Notes under the pieces: generated by a model
Seen by the model: the letters and a program-made list of their open reading frames with translations, nothing else
What the model was told of the DNA's origin: nothing
Databases searched by the model: none
Assembly: GCA_012103495.1 (NCBI GenBank)
Contig: WLWR01000081.1
Span: forward strand, 1 to 7,434
Reading direction: 5' to 3'
Origin: Legionellales bacterium
GTDB lineage: Bacteria > Pseudomonadota > Gammaproteobacteria > WLWR01
DNA: 7,434 nucleotides
Part shown: positions 1-5,634 of the stretch, one piece after another
Layout of the letters: each line of letters starts with the position of its first letter
Position numbering within the stretch: the stretch's first letter is position 1
Made by a program: the position numbers and the translations under genes

Positions 1-321
1 CTGCAAACTTTGACGTTGCAACAAATAATCAGCCAATGTTTGCTGCCACCGTTCCTTGACTGCTAGCGGGACTTTGGCGTATCCGTACCCTGGCAAATCC
101 ACCAGTCGGCGTTGTTCATCTAGGGTAAATAAATTGATCAATTGCGTGCGTCCGGGAGTTTTGCTGGTACGCGCCAAGTGTTTTTGATGAGTGATGCGAT
201 TGAGTGCACTGGATTTTCCCGCATTCGAACGACCGGCAAATGCTACTTCATAACCGCGATCATCGGGTAATTGATGGAGTTTGGCGCAGCTGGTTAAAAA
301 GGTCGCTTGATGATACAGCAT
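1..321 (-). CDS. engB: EngB (YihA/YsxC) ribosome-biogenesis GTPase, N-terminal part
   Basis: This is a TRAFAC-class GTPase that assists late assembly of the large ribosomal subunit in the cytoplasm. The first 107 codons are present; the gene runs off the left edge (family members are about 200 residues). Visible GTPase motifs are the P-loop GRSNAGKS (residues 30-37), the switch I/G2 region with TSKTPGRTQ (52-60), and G3 DLPGYGYA (75-82). The NKxD and G5 motifs lie outside the window. The ATG at 321-319 was chosen because the N-terminus (MLYHQATFL...LP) lines up in length with the E. coli protein; an in-frame stop lies 13 codons upstream. No convincing Shine-Dalgarno sequence precedes it. It is transcribed divergently from cytochrome c4, an arrangement common in gammaproteobacteria. 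Identification is secure; only the exact start is less so. Confidence 0.96.
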   Translation of the reverse strand, partial: MLYHQATFLTSCAKLHQLPDDRGYEVAFAGRSNAGKSSALNRITHQKHLARTSKTPGRTQLINLFTLDEQRRLVDLPGYGYAKVPLAVKERWQQTLADYLLQRQSLQ

Positions 322-348
322 GAGGTTGACCGGGGTTGGAATCGTTAC

Positions 349-377
349 TTGCGAATCTTATACGTTTATTGAATAAT
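349..377 (+). promoter_or_regulatory. Candidate sigma-70 promoter for cytochrome c4 (and dsbA)
   Basis: TTGCGA at 349-354 and AATAAT at 372-377 are separated by 17 bases, giving 4/6 and 5/6 matches to the -35 and -10 consensus. Transcription would begin near 384, leaving a leader of about 30 bases before the c4 ATG. It overlaps a candidate promoter on the other strand, so divergent transcription could be mutually exclusive. This rests on consensus matching only. Confidence 0.4.
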
Positions 378-384
378 TAGCCAA
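357..384 (-). promoter_or_regulatory. Candidate sigma-70 promoter for engB
   Basis: Read on the minus strand, TTGGCT (384-379) and TATAAG (362-357) are 16 bases apart; the -10 is a 5/6 match and the -35 only 3/6. An alternative pair is CTGACA with AATAAA, 17 bases apart, slightly further upstream. Either would give a short leader ahead of the engB ATG at 321. The evidence is the match and the position in the divergent gap; it is tentative. Confidence 0.3.
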
Positions 385-414
385 CTTTGTCAGTGCAGTT
401 AATGTGATCTTCTC

Positions 415-1053
415 ATGGCTATTTTACTTTTATTTCAAACGTGTCGACGTCTCATAGGTTTAGGTTTATTGAGTGCCGTGGTATGGACAGCGCATGCCGC
501 CGGGGATGTGGAGCGCGGCAAACAATTAGCCACCACCTGCGCTGCTTGTCATCAAGCCGATGGCAATGCCACGCAATTGGATTGGCCGAAATTAGCGGGT
601 CAACATCCTGCGTATTTCATTCGCCAAATGCAATTGTATCAATTGGGTCAACAAGAGGGTGGACGTTATGATCCGGTGATGAGTGGGTTGGCGGCAACAC
701 TCAGTGAACAAGACATTGAAGATTTGGCAGCCTTTTATGCCAGTCAAACAGTTGCGGTGGGTACGACGGATCCAAAATGGTTGCCACGTGGAGAACAACT
801 GTATCGCGGTGGTGATATTCAAAAAGGTATCCCAGCGTGCATCGCTTGTCATGGTCCCAATGGCCAAGGCAATGAACAAGCGGGATTTCCAGTATTGACG
901 GGGCAAAATCCAGGGTATGTGATTGAAGAATTGGAAGAGTACAAAGAGGGCGAGCGGCAATCGGATCTGTATGGTATCATGCGTACCATTGCAAAACGTA
1001 TGGATCAAGAGGACATACAGGCGGTAGCTCATTATATTCATGGTTTACACTAG
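415..1053 (+). CDS. cc4: Diheme cytochrome c4, periplasmic
   Basis: This is a periplasmic electron carrier with two class I cytochrome c domains, expected to pass electrons from the bc1 complex to terminal oxidases. An N-terminal signal peptide (basic CRR at 10-12, hydrophobic stretch 13-24, likely cleavage after THAHA-like residues 25-29) is followed by two heme sites, CAACH (42-46) and CIACH (142-146). Likely axial methionines are M89 (in YDPVMSG) and M189 (in YGIMRTI). The halves repeat the pattern heme site, Gly-rich turn, 'P-L-GQ-P-Y', then Met, as expected of c4. The 212-residue length is usual for the family. The ATG lacks an obvious Shine-Dalgarno, but upstream GTG codons are out of frame and the signal peptide starts correctly here. 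It is probably co-transcribed with the dsbA-like gene 50 bases downstream. Confidence 0.95.
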   Translation: MAILLLFQTCRRLIGLGLLSAVVWTAHAAGDVERGKQLATTCAACHQADGNATQLDWPKLAGQHPAYFIRQMQLYQLGQQEGGRYDPVMSGLAATLSEQDIEDLAAFYASQTVAVGTTDPKWLPRGEQLYRGGDIQKGIPACIACHGPNGQGNEQAGFPVLTGQNPGYVIEELEEYKEGERQSDLYGIMRTIAKRMDQEDIQAVAHYIHGLH

Positions 1054-1075
1054 GGCGAATTGTCAACACGCCCTA
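1051..1075 (+). other. Intergenic hairpin overlapping the c4 stop codon
   Basis: TAGGGCG (1051-1057) and CGCCCTA (1069-1075) are perfect inverted repeats of 7 bp around an 11-base loop, and the first arm begins with the c4 stop codon. No T-run follows, so it is not a standard intrinsic terminator. It could stabilise the c4 message or reduce read-through into dsbA. That function is inferred; the stem itself is plain in the sequence. Confidence 0.5.
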
Positions 1076-1103
1076 ATCAAAATTCATAAAGGGGAGAACG
1101 GTG

Positions 1104-1745
1104 GTGAAACGTTACGTGCTGATTTGTTTGAGTTTATTGTGGTTGCCTTTACTGGGGTGGACGCAAAGTTCTGAACCGTTTCAAGCGGGTAAAGATTATC
1201 AAGTGATCAGTACGCAGAAAACCCCTTCGATGATTGATGGCAATGTTGAAGTGGTCGAATTTTTTAATTACGGTTGTCCCGGTTGTTTTTTTGTTGAGTC
1301 AGCAGTGAAACAATGGTTGCTCGATGCTCCAGAATCCATTCACTTTCAGCGTACTCCGGTGGTATTGACGCCACAGTGGCGCAGTTATGCGCGCGCCTAT
1401 CATGCTGCCCAAACGTTGGGGATGGAAGAGCAGCTCAGTCCCGCTTTGTTTGCCGCAATTCACGAACAAAAACGTAATTTAACCAGTGATCAAGCGATCA
1501 TCGCTTTTTTCATGGAGCAAGGGGTAACTGCTGAACAAATCGAACAAGCGTTTGATCAACAGCAGTTAAAAGCCAAATTGTCTGCCGATATTGAAAAGAT
1601 CCGTGTTTATCGCGCCAATGCCATCCCTGGGTTTGGGGTTGCTGGTCAATATCGAACTGATTTAGCCATGGCAAAAAATGATCCGCAACGCATGATGGAA
1701 ATTGTAGATTTTCTCATCATGCAATCTCAACAACCACCATCGTAG
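1104..1745 (+). CDS. dsbA: DsbA-family periplasmic thiol:disulfide oxidoreductase with CPGC active site
   Basis: Expected to introduce disulfides into exported proteins, with DsbB reoxidising it. A signal peptide (basic MKR, hydrophobic 4-18, ending near GWTQ) precedes a thioredoxin fold with a DsbA helical insertion. The active site after VEFFNYG is CPGC (C58-C61), where DsbA normally has CPHC. The cis-proline lies in the IPG segment (I174-P175), where the family commonly shows VP-T. The length, 213 residues, is typical. GTG at 1104 was preferred over the GTG one codon earlier because GGGGAG at 1091-1096 is then 7 bases away rather than 4. It follows cytochrome c4 as in many gammaproteobacteria, probably in one transcript. 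The histidine-to-glycine change would be expected to weaken oxidising power; a specialised or less oxidising role is possible. Confidence 0.92.
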   Translation: MKRYVLICLSLLWLPLLGWTQSSEPFQAGKDYQVISTQKTPSMIDGNVEVVEFFNYGCPGCFFVESAVKQWLLDAPESIHFQRTPVVLTPQWRSYARAYHAAQTLGMEEQLSPALFAAIHEQKRNLTSDQAIIAFFMEQGVTAEQIEQAFDQQQLKAKLSADIEKIRVYRANAIPGFGVAGQYRTDLAMAKNDPQRMMEIVDFLIMQSQQPPS

Positions 1746-1915
1746 AGCGATTCACTACTCTCAAGTCATTCGAAAAAGTGTGCTTTGTTGCAGGTGCTGC
1801 CGGTAACAATCATCGACGGTGGGATCCTTTGAGCATCGTAAATTCCTTTAAGCCATCGTTTCTAACCGGACATTTGGTGTCGTTGGTCGAAAATGATCAG
1901 CGATTTGCGATCCCA

Positions 1916-1970
1916 GCGTTAAAGATTCATAACGATTTACCATCGTTCGGTGAAAAGCTATCTTTAGCGC
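1916..1970 (+). terminator. Nested stem-loop, possible terminator or structured leader
   Basis: GCGTTAAAGAT (1916-1926) pairs with ATCTTTAGCGC (1960-1970) over 11 bp with one G-U wobble. Inside the loop, AACGAT (1931-1936) and ATCGTT (1942-1947) form a second perfect 6-bp stem. The downstream tract ATTTTAA is a weak U-run at best. It could end the c4-dsbA transcript, about 170 bases after dsbA, or be part of the permease leader. The pairing is visible; the function is not established. Confidence 0.35.
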
Positions 1971-2140
1971 ATTTTAAGTGAAAACTGCACTCAAAATTGG
2001 CTTTTCCCGAGATTTAAAATTTTGGTGAATCGCTTGTATTCGTGGCGACGAATCTTGCCGGTTTTTTTAACCAAAACACCGCAATCTATGCTCCATGCTA
2101 CCAGAGACAACAAGCCAACCGCGAGTAGGGTTCGCATCTT

Positions 2141-2147
2141 GAGGTGG
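2141..2147 (+). promoter_or_regulatory. Ribosome binding site that decides the permease start
   Basis: GAGGTGG lies 9 bases before the ATG at 2157. The same heptamer recurs at 2191-2197, 4 bases before an in-frame TTG at 2202, which would give a protein 15 residues shorter. The ATG is favoured for codon type and spacing, but family N-termini would also fit the shorter form. Confidence 0.55.
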
Positions 2148-2156
2148 AATGGGTAT

Positions 2157-3470
2157 ATGCTTTGCAGCCATGATGATCAATCTTTAGTTAGAGGTGGTTT
2201 TTTGTTTCAACTTGCGCAACCGCACACTCGGGTGACCACCGAGTGTTTGGCTGGGGTGACTACTTTTTTTGCCATGCTCTACATCGCAGTGGTTAATCCA
2301 CTGATTTTGAGTGCGGCTGGGTTAGACCCACAGGCCGTATTCATCGCCACGTGTTTAACCGTTGCCTTGGGTTGTTTTTTAATGGGTGGCTATGTCAAGG
2401 TGCCGGTGGTGTTGGCGCCGGCAATGGGGGTGAATGTCTATTTCACATACCACATGGTGCTGGGGTTGGGCATGACTTGGCAAGTAGCGTTGGGAATGGT
2501 GTTGATCGCTGGTTTGGTATTGTGGGGTTTATCGTTTACCACCGTACGTCAATGGTTGATGGAAGCGATTCCGATTCCCTTACAAGTGGCAATTGGGGTG
2601 GGTATCGGGATGTTTATTATTTTGATTGGATTGCAAAACGCGGGTGTGATGGCGTTATCACACTTTGCTTTGGTGGAATCAATTTCCTGGTATCCCATTG
2701 GTTGCTTTTTTACCGGGTTGCTTTTGATTCTAGGGTTGCGTCGATGGCGAGTACCGGGAGCATTACTATGGACCATTTTAGCCATCAGCGTGATCAGTGG
2801 ATGGTTAGGCAAGACAACATTTCAAGGGGTGTGGGCATGGCCTAGCGGTTTGAGTGCAACCGCCTTGCAATTGGAAATTGGAAGCTGGTGGCATTGGGAA
2901 GCACTGTTTGTCATGTTTGCGTTGGGCATGGTGATGCTGTTTGATACCACCGGAACGTTAATGAGTTTGATGCGACAAATGCATTTGCCCACACCTACGG
3001 GATTTTATCGAAAAGCATTGCGCGCTGAGGCAGCGACAACGTGTCTGGGTGCTTTATTGGGAACAGCACCAACAGCGCCTTACATTGAGAGCATGGCAGG
3101 GATGCAAAGTGGGGGACGCGGTGGGTTGACCGCGGTGGTTGTTGGTTTATTATTTTTGGGGGTGATGTTTTTTGCACCGCTGATTCAAATGATTCCACCG
3201 TATGCGGTGGCGCCGGTGTTGGTATTCATCGGTACTTTGATGGTAAAAGAAATTGGACAAATTCCCTGGCGTGATGGAGCGCTGGCGCCAGCAGTATTGG
3301 CCATTGTGGTGGTGATGCCGTTGACATTTTCTATTGCCGATGGCATGGGTGCTGGATTTATTGTCTATACCGTCATGAGTTTATTGTTGAAACGGCGGCG
3401 ACAATTGCATCCAATGATGTGGGTGTTGGCTGGGACGTTTGGCTTGTTTTTTGTAGTGCAATCGATCTAA
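2157..3470 (+). CDS. AzgA-like NCS2 purine nucleobase permease
   Basis: A polytopic inner-membrane transporter of the NCS2 superfamily, AzgA branch (adenine, guanine, hypoxanthine:proton symport). Family blocks appear in order: AGVTTFFAMLYIAVVNP in TM1; APAMGVN (87-93) in TM3; IGLQNAG (157-163); DTTGT (263-267) in TM8; GTAPTAPYIES (302-312) in TM10, then GGRGGLTAVVVGLLFL. The TM8 acid D263 and TM10 glutamate E311 sit at the positions that contact substrate in this superfamily. The 437 residues match the usual 430-450. In TM10, AzgA proteins usually read GTSTxTxYxES; here two positions are proline, so substrate preference may differ. Start set at ATG 2157 with GAGGTGG upstream. It stands apart from the genes on both sides and has no purine-pathway neighbour in view. 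The exact nucleobase is uncertain. Confidence 0.9.
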   Translation: MLCSHDDQSLVRGGFLFQLAQPHTRVTTECLAGVTTFFAMLYIAVVNPLILSAAGLDPQAVFIATCLTVALGCFLMGGYVKVPVVLAPAMGVNVYFTYHMVLGLGMTWQVALGMVLIAGLVLWGLSFTTVRQWLMEAIPIPLQVAIGVGIGMFIILIGLQNAGVMALSHFALVESISWYPIGCFFTGLLLILGLRRWRVPGALLWTILAISVISGWLGKTTFQGVWAWPSGLSATALQLEIGSWWHWEALFVMFALGMVMLFDTTGTLMSLMRQMHLPTPTGFYRKALRAEAATTCLGALLGTAPTAPYIESMAGMQSGGRGGLTAVVVGLLFLGVMFFAPLIQMIPPYAVAPVLVFIGTLMVKEIGQIPWRDGALAPAVLAIVVVMPLTFSIADGMGAGFIVYTVMSLLLKRRRQLHPMMWVLAGTFGLFFVVQSI

Positions 3471-3472
3471 TC

Positions 3473-3501
3473 TTGCAATGGCCGATAGCGCGGGGTATGC
3501 T
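3473..3501 (+). promoter_or_regulatory. Candidate promoter for the two unknown genes
   Basis: TTGCAA (3473-3478) and TATGCT (3496-3501) are 17 bases apart, each a 4/6 consensus match, just after the permease stop codon. Transcription would begin near 3508, about 32 bases before the ATG at 3541. A small hairpin, GCTAAA (3499-3504) with TTTAGC (3514-3519), overlaps the -10; it might instead attenuate read-through from the permease gene. This is weak, consensus-based evidence. Confidence 0.3.
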
Positions 3502-3540
3502 AAATCGCTCGTTTTTAGCGTTATTGATAGAGAGTGTCAG

Positions 3541-5598
3541 ATGAATAGATTTGACTTGCCTACACGGCTTTTTTATACCAATGAAGAATGTCTCTTTCCA
3601 TTTCTCCAACAGCTTGGGTCAGAAGGTTCGAGTCATGCCTTGGATGAAAAAAAATGCCGATTCAGATTTAACTCAGAGAGAGTGAGGGTGGAGGATCATC
3701 TCGCGACGATTAGCGACTTTATCAATCAAGATTTTTTTAAATTCTATCAAGACCAATTAACCTTATCCAATGCCAATATTGGTGATGAACAAAAACATAC
3801 CGAAACAACTTCGTTCGATGAAGAGAGCTTGCAGGAGCCTAGTGGGGAGTCGACAACGATCATCAATGAACCTGAAGCATTGCTAATGGCATGGCAGGAT
3901 GGGCAAGCTGGCAATGAGCAAATTATGCAGTGGCTTGTCAATGATCCACAAGTGCAGTTGCAAAACCGTCATTTGGCTTTGACTGTTTTTTTAGAATTGT
4001 TGCAGCGATTGGAACCATCAGTGTTAGAACCAAAAAAAGTGGCAATTCCCAATTTTAACAATCACCGTATTTATCTCGGACAATTGACGGTGCATTATCC
4101 AATCATCTGTCAGGAACTTAGTAAGTCATTGAGCTTCATGGTGACCCTGACTCAAGCGATAGCGCATTGGCATAACAAGGCTCAGTTGCCCGGCGTGTTA
4201 CCGATGAAATGGGTGCGGCCAACAGCAGATGGTTCGGCCTATGAATTGATTGAAGATCGACAAAGTGAATTACTACAAACCTATTCAACCACCTCGGGCA
4301 TGTTCCACCATCCGATTGTATTGGATGAAACTTATTTAACTAAATCAAAACGCGGGATACTAGAATCTAGAAAAATTATTATGGAGCAATCGAATCTTGA
4401 GCCGCATGATTTGCGTGATGTGCTGCATCAATTAGCATGTGTGTTTGAGCAGCAATTGGGATTGACCGCGGTGTTGGACAAGATGTCGATTGTGTACGAG
4501 TATGACCAAGGAAATAAAAAAAATGTTTCACCTTATTGTGAACAGAAGACGTTAATGTTAGATCGAATTCGTGAATTAAAAAAATTGATTCAGACAATAA
4601 AAAATAACGATGGTGCAGGGTCAATAGATCAAGCAGTGGAGTCTCTCAAAGCATTGACGCAGCAGGCTCAAATCTTGCGTCAATTATTTATTTTGATCGA
4701 CCCTTACAAAGGAATTCTGGATAATGAACCACCCAGACAACTCAAAGAACGGGTCAATCGAGGCATGAATGCTTGGTTGGCGCTTCCTACGGAGGATGTG
4801 CGCCAGGAAGTATTGTCGCATGTTTCATTGGGATATTTAAACAATCAAACCAGTCAACGAATCTTAATGTTAGCGAAAAAAAATCCAGATCACCCAGCCG
4901 CTTTGGTAAGGTTGGTGGATGCTGAGTGTCAAAAAGGAGGAAGCACACAACAAATTGCTAGCCGAATTCATGAACGAGTGCATGGGGCATGGTGGGATTT
5001 ATCTCGTAAAAAAGACATCGATCGCAAACTGGATGAAATAACCGGGGCAGTTGAAAAAATAGCGGACTTTGAATCAACTGTATTGGTGTCTCACATTGCA
5101 TCGCCTGATGATTTAAGTCAAAGTTTTATGCCTGCTTGGATGATCAATGCGTTTGGTATCAATAATCGTTATCAACGTTGGCAGGTGGTTAGAGTTTTAG
5201 CGGACTTAGTAAGAAAAGGTTTTCTCACTTATCAAGAATTCAAAACCGGGTTGAGCTTTATTCAATTTCAATTGCAAGAGTTGTACACACCCCATTTTGC
5301 TTTGTCCGAATCGTCAGCTCATTTGTTGACGACAGTCACAGCATTTTTAGAGGCCAATCAAGTGCCGCAGGAGGATTCTGCTGAACAAGCGAGTGTGAAT
5401 TGCTCAGGTCGATTATTCAATCTATTTAATCAAGCAAAATCGTTGAGAGATTTTTCAATCATGCGTGATGAGTCACAGTGGAAACGATTTTGTAAAACAC
5501 TTGTATCACCAACTGCAGAAATAAATTTTGATAACGATACTTGTGCAGTGAAGTTAGAAGCTGAGTCTTCTCAGGTCCTCGAGATTGCTGGGCAATAA
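3541..5598 (+). CDS. Large protein of unknown function, paralogue of the next gene
   Basis: I do not recognise this 685-residue protein. It has no signal peptide and no clear membrane span, so it is probably soluble. An N-terminal part (1-79) is followed by an acidic Ser/Thr/Glu-rich linker (about 80-113), then mostly helix-forming sequence, including a Leu/Lys/Gln-rich, coiled-coil-like stretch (about 338-383). Residues 446-567 can be aligned with 403-512 of the next protein: KK-N/D, then R-[IV]-x-x-RV, an identical RYQRWQ (543-548), and a 'T-x-EF' element. A further 118 residues follow, including a polar C-terminus. ATG 3541 was chosen over the ATG at 3478 because AGAGAG (3529-3534) lies 6 bases upstream, while 3478 has no ribosome binding site. 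The next gene begins 36 bases later, so the two are probably an operon. A secreted effector is conceivable, but no enzymatic or host-targeting motif is visible. Confidence 0.8.
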   Translation: MNRFDLPTRLFYTNEECLFPFLQQLGSEGSSHALDEKKCRFRFNSERVRVEDHLATISDFINQDFFKFYQDQLTLSNANIGDEQKHTETTSFDEESLQEPSGESTTIINEPEALLMAWQDGQAGNEQIMQWLVNDPQVQLQNRHLALTVFLELLQRLEPSVLEPKKVAIPNFNNHRIYLGQLTVHYPIICQELSKSLSFMVTLTQAIAHWHNKAQLPGVLPMKWVRPTADGSAYELIEDRQSELLQTYSTTSGMFHHPIVLDETYLTKSKRGILESRKIIMEQSNLEPHDLRDVLHQLACVFEQQLGLTAVLDKMSIVYEYDQGNKKNVSPYCEQKTLMLDRIRELKKLIQTIKNNDGAGSIDQAVESLKALTQQAQILRQLFILIDPYKGILDNEPPRQLKERVNRGMNAWLALPTEDVRQEVLSHVSLGYLNNQTSQRILMLAKKNPDHPAALVRLVDAECQKGGSTQQIASRIHERVHGAWWDLSRKKDIDRKLDEITGAVEKIADFESTVLVSHIASPDDLSQSFMPAWMINAFGINNRYQRWQVVRVLADLVRKGFLTYQEFKTGLSFIQFQLQELYTPHFALSESSAHLLTTVTAFLEANQVPQEDSAEQASVNCSGRLFNLFNQAKSLRDFSIMRDESQWKRFCKTLVSPTAEINFDNDTCAVKLEAESSQVLEIAGQ

Positions 5599-5634
5599 AG
5601 TGGTTTCGAGGAATATTGAATTAAGGGGTAGAGT

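Larger units (their letters stand above)
1746..2156. other. Gene-poor intergenic region (about 410 bases)
   Basis: No gene here can be supported. A 67-codon GTG-initiated frame at 1778-1981 has no ribosome binding site and no recognisable motif. A minus-strand frame at 2137-1991 encodes a 48-residue peptide with a hydrophobic N-terminus, also without a good ribosome binding site. A TTG-initiated extension of the permease frame from 2022 looks like untranslated leader. The region holds a nested hairpin at 1916-1970. I see no tRNA, insertion sequence ends, repeats in series, or confident promoter for the permease. Confidence 0.6.

Noticed and set aside
592..1041. 149-codon minus-strand frame inside cytochrome c4
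   Set aside because: It is a shadow of the c4 gene, whose two heme motifs and signal peptide establish the plus-strand reading.
1778..1981. 67-codon plus-strand frame in the dsbA-permease gap
   Set aside because: GTG start without a ribosome binding site, no motif or recognised similarity, and the opposite strand of the same stretch is equally protein-like, so coding cannot be told from chance.
2022..2156. 45-residue N-terminal extension of the permease from a TTG
   Set aside because: No Shine-Dalgarno, basic non-family sequence, and a better ATG with GAGGTGG lies at 2157; AzgA proteins do not carry such an extension.
2119..2156. Possible end of a palindromic repeat or miniature transposable element (TTGAGGTGGAATGGGTATA region)
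   Set aside because: It recalled known intergenic repeat ends, but no matching inverted copy or target duplication occurs anywhere in the window.
2351..2845. 164-codon plus-strand frame inside the permease gene
   Set aside because: A shifted frame of the permease; its glycine-rich composition reflects out-of-frame reading of hydrophobic codons.
3478..3540. 21-residue N-terminal extension of the first unknown protein
   Set aside because: The ATG at 3478 lacks a ribosome binding site and overlaps the candidate -35 hexamer; the ATG at 3541 has AGAGAG at good spacing.
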